From Acidobacteriota bacterium (GTDB lineage Bacteria; Acidobacteriota; Vicinamibacteria; Vicinamibacterales; UBA8438), in the NCBI GenBank assembly GCA_005778315.1, contig SXOW01000230.1, forward strand, positions 1 to 13,565: a stretch of DNA of 13,565 bases, written 5' to 3'. A model generated the notes under the pieces. That model had not been told where the DNA came from. It did no database searches and was given only the letters and a program-made list of their open reading frames with translations. Below, piece after piece: positions 7,136 to 12,897 of this stretch. Position 1 is the first letter of the stretch, and the number at the start of each line of letters is the position of its first letter. Position numbers and translations under genes: made by a program.

Positions 7136-7939
7136 CTACGCTACTGACGTCCCGCCATCCACGGGAATGACCGCGCCGTTGGTATAGGCGCCCGCGCGCG
7201 ACGCGAGGTAGATCGCAATCCCGGCCATTTCTTCTGGACGTCCGATCCGGCCCAGCGGGCAGTTGCGCTCAATGTCCGCACGAAATCGCCCGAGGGAGGC
7301 TTCCGTCATCTTGCTTTCGAAAAAGCCCGGCGCGACCGCGTTGACCGTGATGTGTCGTGGCGCGAGTTCCAGGGCCAGGGCCTTGGTCATGTGATGCAGG
7401 CCTGCCTTGCTCGCGGAGTACGGGAAGGTGCCGGTTTGCAAGACCGTTGGCACCTTGAGCCCGTCCATCGAACCAATATTGATGATGCGGGCCGGGTCGG
7501 TCGGTTGGCCGGCGGCGGAGAGCAGCGGGGTGAGATCGCGGGTCAGAAAGAACAGCGCCGTGAGGTTGAGTTCAAGCACCTTCCGGAATCCATCCTCCGG
7601 AAATGTGTCGTACGGCGCACCCCACGCGGCGCCCGCGTTGTTCACCAGGACGTGGAGTCGGTCGGTCAGGGCACCGAGTTCGGCAACGAGCCGCGCGCGG
7701 TCAGCGGTGTCTGCGATATCGGCTGGGAGTGCGTGGCACGGACCGAAGGAGGACAACTCGGTCGCCACCTCCTCGCACACGGCCGACTTGCGCGAGGAGA
7801 TGAACACCGTCGCGCCGGCCTGGAGATAGCCTTCGGCAATCATCTTGCCGATGCCTCTGGAGCCGCCCGTAATCAGCGCGGTCTTGCCGCTCAGATCGAA
7901 CAGCGTCGACGTATCGATCGTGTTGTCGTGGGTTGGCAC
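7136..7939 (-). CDS. SDR-family oxidoreductase, RhlG/3-oxoacyl-reductase-like
   Basis: Classical short-chain dehydrogenase/reductase, 267 residues from the start chosen. The cofactor motif is TGGSRGIG (24-31), followed by NNAGAAWG and the catalytic YSASK (Tyr174, Lys178) with an NIGSMDG serine (Ser157). PLGRIGRPEEMAG and IPVDGG are the usual C-terminal blocks. Ser157 is 17 residues before the tyrosine instead of the usual 13, an insertion also typical of RhlG-like ketoacyl reductases. SSR after the second beta strand suggests NADP(H). I chose the GTG at 7939 because GAGG (7949-7952) lies 9 bases upstream. An alternative GTG at 7978 overlaps the upstream stop codon by one base (TAGTG) and would add 13 residues; it could be used by translational coupling. 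It sits between an exported cupin and an acyl-CoA ligase, consistent with a reduction or oxidation of a hydroxy/keto acyl compound. Confidence 0.9.
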   Translation of the reverse strand: MPTHDNTIDTSTLFDLSGKTALITGGSRGIGKMIAEGYLQAGATVFISSRKSAVCEEVATELSSFGPCHALPADIADTADRARLVAELGALTDRLHVLVNNAGAAWGAPYDTFPEDGFRKVLELNLTALFFLTRDLTPLLSAAGQPTDPARIINIGSMDGLKVPTVLQTGTFPYSASKAGLHHMTKALALELAPRHITVNAVAPGFFESKMTEASLGRFRADIERNCPLGRIGRPEEMAGIAIYLASRAGAYTNGAVIPVDGGTSVA

Positions 7940-7977
7940 GTCCTCTGACCTCGCGCCTGATGGCGGTCGCGAGGACA

Positions 7978-8457
7978 CTAGTCTTGGTCGGCGAGCGGGA
8001 TGAACAGCGAAATCCTATCGTCCGTCCCGATCGCTCGCGAAATGTGCCCCTGGCCGGTGACATCCTCAGCCAGCAGAATGTGTCCCGGGTGCAACCGGAT
8101 CTTCGTTCCGTCGCCCAACTCGATCTCGCTCTCCCCCCGCAGCGTAATGACATATTGCCGACGCGGTGCCGTGTGGAAGGGCAGATCATACGCCGATGAC
8201 GTCCGGCGGAACTGCAGACTGGTGACGGCGACCTCCTCGGACAGTTCCGTGGCGCCGCGCGGCGCGCCGAGCGGTACCTCGTATTCCTCGGCGTGGGTCT
8301 GATTGTCCGGACCGCTGAAAATGCGGGTGACCTTGATTGGCGTCCGAGTCTGCGCGTCCGCGTGCGTGTCGCCAACCCAATGCGCACCGATGAAGGCGAG
8401 CGTTGGTATCCAGCCCAGCGCGACCAGCCCGGTCGCGATTCGTCGTCTTGTGCTCAT
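7978..8457 (-). CDS. exported single-domain cupin protein
   Basis: A 159-residue protein: a basic N-terminus and hydrophobic stretch (about 7-28) form a signal peptide, probably cleaved after Ala35 (THADA/QT), then one cupin barrel. Cupin motif 1 is reduced to His95 and Gln101 (PFHTAPRRQY, then LRGESEIELGDG), and motif 2 is HPGHILLAEDVTGQGH with His138, so the metal site would be His-Gln-His plus perhaps another residue. Small cupins of this kind are common and uncharacterised; proposed roles are metal-dependent isomerase, oxygenase or ligand binding. The start has GGGAGG (8463-8468) five bases upstream. It is followed by the SDR (overlapping or 38 bases apart) and preceded by the phosphatase gene with a 51-base gap that carries a probable promoter. 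I cannot name its substrate. Confidence 0.85.
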   Translation of the reverse strand: MSTRRRIATGLVALGWIPTLAFIGAHWVGDTHADAQTRTPIKVTRIFSGPDNQTHAEEYEVPLGAPRGATELSEEVAVTSLQFRRTSSAYDLPFHTAPRRQYVITLRGESEIELGDGTKIRLHPGHILLAEDVTGQGHISRAIGTDDRISLFIPLADQD

Positions 8458-8463
8458 GGTGCC

Positions 8464-8473
8464 CTCCCGGGAG
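8464..8473. promoter_or_regulatory. 10-bp palindrome covering the cupin ribosome binding site
   Basis: CTCCCGGGAG is a perfect palindrome; GCC (8461-8463) and GGC (8475-8477) extend it imperfectly. The minus-strand GGGAGG ribosome binding site of the cupin gene lies inside it. With no loop it cannot fold on itself, so if functional it is more likely a dimeric-protein site. It may simply reflect a strong Shine-Dalgarno sequence in GC-rich DNA. Confidence 0.25.
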
Positions 8474-8484
8474 TGGCGTGCGTG

Positions 8485-8498
8485 TTTGATGTTTGATG
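8485..8498. repeat. two tandem copies of a 7-bp repeat
   Basis: TTTGATG occurs twice in direct succession (8485-8491 and 8492-8498) in the untranslated leader between the phosphatase stop and the cupin start. It lies just after the predicted transcription start of the minus-strand promoter at 8508-8538. Two copies are too few to assign a function. Confidence 0.6.
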
Positions 8499-8507
8499 AC
8501 GTTGCCG

Positions 8508-8538
8508 ATTATAGAGCGGAGCGGGCCGGCCGTGTCGG
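8508..8538 (-). promoter_or_regulatory. candidate promoter for the cupin-SDR-ligase genes
   Basis: Reading the minus strand, CCGACA (8538-8533) is a 4/6 match to the -35 box, and 19 bases later stands a perfect TATAAT (8513-8508). Transcription would start near 8501, giving a leader of about 44 bases before the cupin ATG at 8457. The -10 box overlaps the TAA stop of the upstream phosphatase gene. The long spacer lowers confidence, but an AT-rich perfect -10 in this GC-rich context is notable. Confidence 0.45.
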
Positions 8539-9159
8539 CGTGGAGGACGGCGCGCCGCTCCCCTCGGCGCCGTACTCGTCGAGGTGGCGGGCGCAGGCCG
8601 AGAGTCGGACGGTCCAGGGTGGCGTCGGATCCACGATCGTGACGGACGTGTTGCGGAAACGGGTTGGTCGCGCGGCCTCACCCCCGTAGCTCAAGTGCAA
8701 CTCCGCCAGGGCTCTGATGACGAGTCCATGGGTGACGACCGCGACCTGTTCCGTCGGCCTGCGTGCGACCGACGCCACATGGGCCCACGCCGACGCAACC
8801 CGGGCGAGGAACGCGGGCCACGCTTCGCCGCCAGGCGGGTCATGGTCCGGCCCAAAGAACTGATGCTCGACTTCCGCATACGGCCGTCCGCTCAGGTGTC
8901 CCAGGTCCCGCTCTCGCAGCAGGGCTATCAGGTCCGTCCGAATGGTGCCGACCGGGTTGAGCGCGGCTGCGGTGCGGCGCGCCCGGGCGTAGTCGCTGCT
9001 GAGGATTCTGGTGAGCCCGATACCGGCCAGACGCGCGCCCAGCCGTTCAGCCTGCTCGATGCCGACGGAGTCGAGGGGCGTCTCCGGATGTTGGACGACC
9101 CGTTGCGCGTTGAGGGCGGTTTGCCCGTGTCGAATCACGTAAATCATGCCAATGTGCAT
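8509..9159 (-). CDS. histidine phosphatase family protein (phosphoglycerate-mutase-like)
   Basis: A 216-residue member of the histidine phosphatase superfamily, which transfers phosphate through a phosphohistidine. The RHG motif YVIRHGQT gives Arg10 and nucleophile His11. SSDYARARRTA provides the second arginine (about Arg61), RERDLGHLSG the acid Glu83, and VVTHGLVIRAL the second histidine, His144. This set matches cobalamin-pathway (CobC-like) or broad-specificity phosphatases rather than glycolytic mutase; the substrate is unknown. The last 20 or so residues are Ser/Pro/Ala-rich and look like a disordered tail. Start 9159 is the first ATG; an equally good ATG at 9147 would remove four residues, and neither has a clear ribosome binding site. 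It is transcribed divergently from the transporter gene and lies upstream of the cupin gene, which appears to have its own promoter. Confidence 0.9.
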   Translation of the reverse strand: MHIGMIYVIRHGQTALNAQRVVQHPETPLDSVGIEQAERLGARLAGIGLTRILSSDYARARRTAAALNPVGTIRTDLIALLRERDLGHLSGRPYAEVEHQFFGPDHDPPGGEAWPAFLARVASAWAHVASVARRPTEQVAVVTHGLVIRALAELHLSYGGEAARPTRFRNTSVTIVDPTPPWTVRLSACARHLDEYGAEGSGAPSSTPTRPARSAL

Positions 9160-9161
9160 TG
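9150..9161. promoter_or_regulatory. short inverted repeat at the phosphatase start
   Basis: CAATG (9150-9154) and CATTG (9157-9161) are inverted around a 2-base centre, covering the first codons of the phosphatase gene in the 57-base divergent gap next to the transporter. On the plus strand TCTAAT (9185-9190) is a 5/6 match to a -10 box for the transporter, but I see no good -35. Both signals are weak. Confidence 0.18.
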
Positions 9162-9216
9162 TACGTGCCGTTCAACAAGGGTGGTCTAATGATGAGGCAG
9201 CGTGGAACGAACGGCG

Positions 9217-10431
9217 ATGAACAAGCAGCATGTTGGCGCCTGGGCGCTTTTTGATTTCGCAAACTCCGTCTATCCGGCGGTGATGACCACCGCCGTGTTC
9301 CCGGTGTTCTACATCACGTTCGTGGTCGGAGGCGAGGGTGGTGTGGGCGAGCTCTGGTGGGGGCGGGCCGTCTCGCTCTCCGCGCTGGTTGTGGCCGTGT
9401 CCTCGCCGCTGCTGGGCGCGGTGGCCGATCGTGGTGGCGCGCGCAAGCGGTTCATGCTCGCCTACACGTCGATCTGTCTCGCCGCAGTGGCGATGATGTC
9501 GACCTTGCAACCAGGGATGGTGCTGCAGGGGTTTGTCTTGTTCGTCGTCGCCAATGTGGGGTTCGAGAGCGCCCTGGTGTTCTACAACGCGTATCTGCCC
9601 GACATCGCGCCGGCCGATCGCCAGGGGTGGGTGTCGGGCCTGGGGTTCGGGGTCGGCTACCTGGGGTCCGCGCTGGGCCTCCTGATGGTGATTCCGTTCG
9701 CCGGCGACCGCATCGACCTGGTCTGGTTCCTGGTGGCCGGCTTCTTCCTGGTGTTCTCCATTCCGGCGTTCCTGGTGTTGCCGAAGGACCAGCCGACCGA
9801 CATGACCATCGCGCAAGCCGCCCGGTGGGGCCTGACCAGTTTTCGGACGATCGTCGGGGAGGTCTGGGATCTTCGCGACCTGCGCAACTTTCTCGTGGCG
9901 TTCTTCTTCTACATCGATGGGGTCCTGACCATCATCGTGATGGCCGGCGTCGTGGCCACCGAGACGTTTGGTTTCGACCAGCAGGGCACGATCGTGCTGT
10001 TTTTGGTCGTCCAGTTCTCGGGTCTGATCGGCGCCTTCGCGCTGGCGAAGCCAACCGATCGGTATGGTCCGAAGCGTGTGCTGAACGGTGTGCTGGCGCT
10101 GTGGATCTTCGTGGGCGTTGCCGCCTATGTGATTGAATCGCGGGTCCTGTTCTACGGGATGGCGGTGCTGGCCGGTCTGGGCCTGGGGTCGGTGCAGGCG
10201 GCCAGTCGCGCGTTCATGTCGTCGCTGGTCCCAGACGGCAAGGAGGCCGGGATGTTCGGCTTCTACGCGTTGTGCGGCAAGTCGTCATCGGTGATCGGTC
10301 CGATGCTGTTCGGCACGGTCACGCTGTGGGCGGGCGGCAACCAACGGCCCGCGTTCCTGGCCCTGACGGGGCTGTTCATCCTCGGTCTGGTGCTGCTGCA
10401 GCGCGTCCGGGATCCCCGAGCCGCCGCCTAG
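9217..10431 (+). CDS. MFS transporter, UMF1 (Atg22-like) family
   Basis: An inner-membrane protein of 404 residues, mostly hydrophobic, with about 12 predicted transmembrane segments. The N-terminal WALFDFANSVYP (9-20) is the hallmark of the UMF1 family of the major facilitator superfamily, and FYNAYLPDIAP and the late SRAFMSSLVPDGKEAGMFG block are also typical. An ADRGGARKR loop after the second segment matches the MFS motif A region. Some eukaryotic relatives (Atg22) export amino acids from vacuoles; bacterial members have no firm substrate. I chose the ATG at 9217 because family members start there; a GTG at 9202 with GAGG (9194-9197) four bases upstream would add five residues and is a real alternative. 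It is a single plus-strand gene flanked by minus-strand genes. It could import or export a substrate of the adjoining catabolic genes, but only position suggests this. Confidence 0.9.
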   Translation: MNKQHVGAWALFDFANSVYPAVMTTAVFPVFYITFVVGGEGGVGELWWGRAVSLSALVVAVSSPLLGAVADRGGARKRFMLAYTSICLAAVAMMSTLQPGMVLQGFVLFVVANVGFESALVFYNAYLPDIAPADRQGWVSGLGFGVGYLGSALGLLMVIPFAGDRIDLVWFLVAGFFLVFSIPAFLVLPKDQPTDMTIAQAARWGLTSFRTIVGEVWDLRDLRNFLVAFFFYIDGVLTIIVMAGVVATETFGFDQQGTIVLFLVVQFSGLIGAFALAKPTDRYGPKRVLNGVLALWIFVGVAAYVIESRVLFYGMAVLAGLGLGSVQAASRAFMSSLVPDGKEAGMFGFYALCGKSSSVIGPMLFGTVTLWAGGNQRPAFLALTGLFILGLVLLQRVRDPRAAA

Positions 10432-10470
10432 CAGCCCGGCGGGCAGCCCGAATCAAACCAGCCCCGAGCG

Positions 10471-10491
10471 CCCGCACCACCGGGTGCAGGG
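10471..10491. terminator. candidate stem-loop between converging transporter and decarboxylase-family genes
   Basis: GCACC (10474-10478) pairs with GGTGC (10483-10487) around an ACCG loop, and CCC (10471-10473) with GGG (10489-10491) extends the stem past one bulged A. It lies in the 65-base convergent gap. There is no T-tract on either strand, so its role in termination is only suggested by position. Confidence 0.35.
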
Positions 10492-10496
10492 AGCGG

Positions 10497-10892
10497 CTAA
10501 CGAATCGCGTCCGGCTTCACCCCCTCGGCGTCGAAGACCTCGCGGGCCAGACGAAACGCCTCCACCCCCGCGGGAATGCCGCAGTACACGGCGACCTGCA
10601 TCAACGTGTCTCGAATCTCCTCGACCGTGCAGCCGTTGCGAATAGCGCCGCGCACGTGGACCTTGAATTCGTGACTACGGTTGAGCGCCGAGATCATCGC
10701 GAGGTTGATCAGGCTGCGCTGGCGATCGCTGAGGGTGGATCGGGTCCAGACCTGTCCCCAGCAGTACTCAGTGACCATCGCCTGGAATTCGGCGTTGAAG
10801 CTGTCCATCCCCGCCATGGCGCGGTCGACGTACTCGTCGCCGAGTACGCGTCGGCGGGCCTGCAAACCGTCATCGTGTTTTACGGTGGACAT
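10497..10892 (-). CDS. carboxymuconolactone decarboxylase family protein (PcaC-like)
   Basis: A 131-residue alpha-helical protein of the carboxymuconolactone decarboxylase family; length and pattern match 4-carboxymuconolactone decarboxylase (PcaC), which decarboxylates the lactone in the protocatechuate branch of the beta-ketoadipate pathway. Visible blocks are EYCWGQVWTR (42-51), DRQRSL (56-61), HEFKVHVRGA (74-83) with the Glu75-x3-His79 pair, and VAVYCGIPAG. It has no CxxC, so it is not an AhpD-type thiol reductase. The ATG has AGGGAG (10902-10907) 9 bases upstream. No other pca genes are near, so the true substrate may be a different lactone or keto acid. Transcribed divergently from the acyl-CoA dehydrogenase gene; the gap between them holds a strong hairpin. 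Confidence 0.9.
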   Translation of the reverse strand: MSTVKHDDGLQARRRVLGDEYVDRAMAGMDSFNAEFQAMVTEYCWGQVWTRSTLSDRQRSLINLAMISALNRSHEFKVHVRGAIRNGCTVEEIRDTLMQVAVYCGIPAGVEAFRLAREVFDAEGVKPDAIR

Positions 10893-10907
10893 CGCGTGGG
10901 TCTCCCT

Positions 10908-10939
10908 GAGGCAGCAGGCCAGGGGGCCTGACCTGCCTC
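10908..10939 (-). promoter_or_regulatory. 13-bp-stem hairpin or operator next to the ribosome binding site of the PcaC-like gene
   Basis: On the plus strand GAGGCAG (10908-10914) and CAGGCC (10915-10920) pair with CTGCCTC (10933-10939) and GGCCTG (10925-10930), leaving an AGGG loop (10921-10924) and a 2-base bulge (10931-10932). All 13 base pairs are perfect. On the minus strand it ends exactly where the AGGGAG ribosome binding site begins, so in RNA it would form an upstream leader hairpin. As DNA it is an imperfect palindrome in the 136-base divergent gap with the acyl-CoA dehydrogenase gene and could be a regulator's operator controlling both. I cannot tell these roles apart by eye. Confidence 0.5.
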
Positions 10940-11028
10940 GTGATGGTCAAACGGTCGGCGAGTGTACCATTCACCGCGTCGGCGGCTGGCGGAAATCCCG
11001 CGAGCGACGGCTGAGGTGGGAGGACAGT

Positions 11029-12189
11029 ATGGATTTTCGGCTCACTGATGAGCAGCAGGCATTGCAGGCAGCAGCGCGCGACTTTGCGCGTGGCGAGATG
11101 ATTGCGGTGGCGGAGACGACCGAGCGTGAAGGGACACCGCTGTCGCGGGAGTGGGTGCGCCGGTACGCCGACATGGGGTTCCTCGGGGTGAATGTGCCCA
11201 CCGAGTATGGGGGACTGGGGTTGGGGAATGTCGACGCGTTTCTGGTGCTCGAGGAGTTCGCCAAGGTGTCATCGGCGGTCGCGTTTCCCATCTTCGAGTC
11301 GGTGGCCGGCCCGGTCCATGCGCTGGCCCATTTCGCCGGCGAGGCGCTCAAACAACGCGTGATTCCGGCCGTGTGCCGTGGGGAGATGATCGTCGCGGTG
11401 GCGATGTCGGAGCCTGACGCGGGGACTGCTTTGACCGACCTGAGGACGCGGGCGGAGGTGCGCGGGGATCGGGTCGTCATCAACGGGGCCAAGCGGTGGT
11501 GTTCCGGCGGTGGGCACTCGGACGCGTATCTGGTCTACTGCCGGTTGTCAGACGCGCCCGGCGCGAAAGGGATTGGAGCGGTCTTCGTCGACAACGACAC
11601 ACCGGGGTTCACTTTCGGCGAGCAGGAGCAGCTGATGGGGTTCCGCGGTATTCCCGATTCCGATCTCTACTTCGACGAGGTCTCGGTGCCGGTCAGCCAG
11701 ATCGTGGTGCACGCGGGAGGATTTCCCAAACTGATGCAGGCCTTCGATCTCGAGCGGTGCGGCAACGCCACGATGGCGCTCGGTCAGGCATCGGGCGCCC
11801 TGGAGGAAGCGCTGACCTGGGTGCAGGACCGGCGCCAGTTCGGCAAACCGGTGATCGAGTTTCAAGCCGTGCAGTTGAAGCTGGCCGAGATGGCGATGCG
11901 CGTCGAGGCGTCGCGACTGCTGATCTACCGGGCGGCCCAGGGCGCGGAAGGTGGCCTCCCCTCCATTCTGGACTCCAGCATCGCAAAGTGTGTGGCGAAC
12001 GAGGCCGCGCGCGAAGTGACAAGTGCGGGCGTGCAGTTGATGGGTGGCTACGGCTATTCGCGTGACTATCCGATGGAACGCCGCATGCGTGACGCCTGGG
12101 GGTGGGGCATTGCCGGCGGCACCATCGACATCCAGAAAGTGAACATCGCCTCGGCCCTTGCGGGACGGCGCTTTGACCAGCGTCGCTAG
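11029..12189 (+). CDS. acyl-CoA dehydrogenase with isovaleryl-CoA-dehydrogenase-type active-site layout
   Basis: A 386-residue FAD enzyme that would desaturate an acyl-CoA at the alpha-beta bond and pass electrons to ETF. The N-terminal helical domain begins DFRLTDEQQAL; the FAD and substrate block is AMSEPDAGTALTDL (125-138); VINGAKRWCSGG and the C-terminal RRQFGKPVIEFQAVQ and LMGGYGYSRDYPMERRMRDA are typical. The usual C-terminal catalytic Glu (YEGT in medium-chain enzymes) is Gly363 here, in IAGGT (361-365). In exchange Glu242 stands in FDLERC, the position used as catalytic base in isovaleryl-CoA dehydrogenase. The start is firm: GGGAGG (11018-11023) lies 5 bases before the ATG. The frame is open upstream to 10681, but that stretch overlaps the divergent gene and is not coding. 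Its stop shares four bases with the stop of the next, converging gene. Substrate unknown; a branched or aromatic acyl-CoA is possible. Confidence 0.92.
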   Translation: MDFRLTDEQQALQAAARDFARGEMIAVAETTEREGTPLSREWVRRYADMGFLGVNVPTEYGGLGLGNVDAFLVLEEFAKVSSAVAFPIFESVAGPVHALAHFAGEALKQRVIPAVCRGEMIVAVAMSEPDAGTALTDLRTRAEVRGDRVVINGAKRWCSGGGHSDAYLVYCRLSDAPGAKGIGAVFVDNDTPGFTFGEQEQLMGFRGIPDSDLYFDEVSVPVSQIVVHAGGFPKLMQAFDLERCGNATMALGQASGALEEALTWVQDRRQFGKPVIEFQAVQLKLAEMAMRVEASRLLIYRAAQGAEGGLPSILDSSIAKCVANEAAREVTSAGVQLMGGYGYSRDYPMERRMRDAWGWGIAGGTIDIQKVNIASALAGRRFDQRR

Positions 12190-12764
12190 CAGGGCGCGGG
12201 AAAGGGCTCGAGCCGCATTGTCATGTCGTCCCGCAGGGGTGTCCGGGCCGTGTTCATCACCATGGCGAGCAACGAGTAGTACCCCAGAATCCCCACCAGA
12301 TCGATGACGCCCTGTTCTCCAGCCAGGGCGATCGCGCGGTCGTAGGTGGGGTCGCTCACGCTCCGGTTGTGGAGGAGCTCCAGACTGAAGTCGTAGACCA
12401 CGGCCTCATCGTCGGCCAGGGCTTCTGGGCGGCGCCCTTCCGCGATGGCGTCGATCACGTCCGGGGCGAGCCCGGCGGTCGCGGCATCGACCGCGTGGAT
12501 GTTCCATTCGAACTGTTGCGACCAGTGTCGGGCCGTGGTCAAGATGGCCAGTTCGCTGAGCCGACGCGGCAAGGCGTTGCGATACCGCAGATACTCGCCC
12601 ACGCGCTGCACACGGTCGAGCAACTCGGGGCTACGGAGCAGTGGCACGAACGGTCCTTCGAAGACGGTCGTGTTGCGCGTCGCGGCGTAGTCGGCGACCG
12701 CCTGTCGCTGTTCGGCCGTCATATCGGCATCCGCAATTGGTGGCATACGGTCAGTCGCGTTCAC
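12186..12764 (-). CDS. carboxymuconolactone decarboxylase family protein (AhpD-like fold, no CxxC)
   Basis: A 192-residue helical protein of the carboxymuconolactone decarboxylase/AhpD-like superfamily, in the longer uncharacterised group often found with catabolic genes. The core is LAILTTARHWSQQFEWNIHA: at the place of AhpD's CxxC are Gln83 and Glu86, keeping only the Glu86-x3-His90 pair of the decarboxylase type. VIDAIAEGRRPEAL, VVYDFSLELLHN and DLVGILGYYSLLAMVMN complete the family pattern. A peroxidase-reducing role is therefore unlikely; decarboxylase, lactonase or isomerase activity is possible. The GTG at 12764 is well supported by AGGAGG (12772-12777) seven bases upstream. It converges with the acyl-CoA dehydrogenase gene, overlapping it by four bases, and is divergent from the SDR to its right. 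Confidence 0.88.
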   Translation of the reverse strand: MNATDRMPPIADADMTAEQRQAVADYAATRNTTVFEGPFVPLLRSPELLDRVQRVGEYLRYRNALPRRLSELAILTTARHWSQQFEWNIHAVDAATAGLAPDVIDAIAEGRRPEALADDEAVVYDFSLELLHNRSVSDPTYDRAIALAGEQGVIDLVGILGYYSLLAMVMNTARTPLRDDMTMRLEPFPAPC

Positions 12765-12811
12765 GCTGGTGCCTCCTGGCAGGCCGCGGTCGGTCGCGGG
12801 AGGGTCAATCG

Positions 12812-12817
12812 TATAAT
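12812..12817 (+). promoter_or_regulatory. candidate -10 box for the right-edge SDR gene
   Basis: A perfect TATAAT in the 133-base divergent gap, placing transcription start near 12824 and a leader of about 73 bases before the SDR ATG. No convincing -35 hexamer lies 15 to 19 bases upstream, so the promoter would need an activator or be weak. The leader also contains the 10-bp palindrome CCGGCGCCGG (12846-12855). Confidence 0.35.
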
Positions 12818-12897
12818 GACCGTCGCACAGGGATGGCGGTTGCCACCGGCGCCGGCCGCTGCCCCATCTTCAACGACCGTCTGTACCTGAGTTCCCC

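Noticed and set aside
8485..8498. Start of a CRISPR or satellite array
   Set aside because: Only two 7-base copies without spacers; no cas genes are present.
10901..10939. Pseudoknot between the hairpin loop CCCT and the AGGG of the ribosome binding site
   Set aside because: The bases are complementary, but with no linker the loop of a 13-bp stem cannot reach the base of the same stem. It would need the stem to melt or pairing between two molecules.
10681..11028. N-terminal extension of the acyl-CoA dehydrogenase frame
   Set aside because: It lies across the start of the divergent PcaC-like gene, and a strong GGGAGG site and the normal family start are at 11029.
12186..12764. AhpD-type alkylhydroperoxidase
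   Set aside because: The CxxC thiols needed for peroxide reduction are replaced by Gln83 and Glu86.
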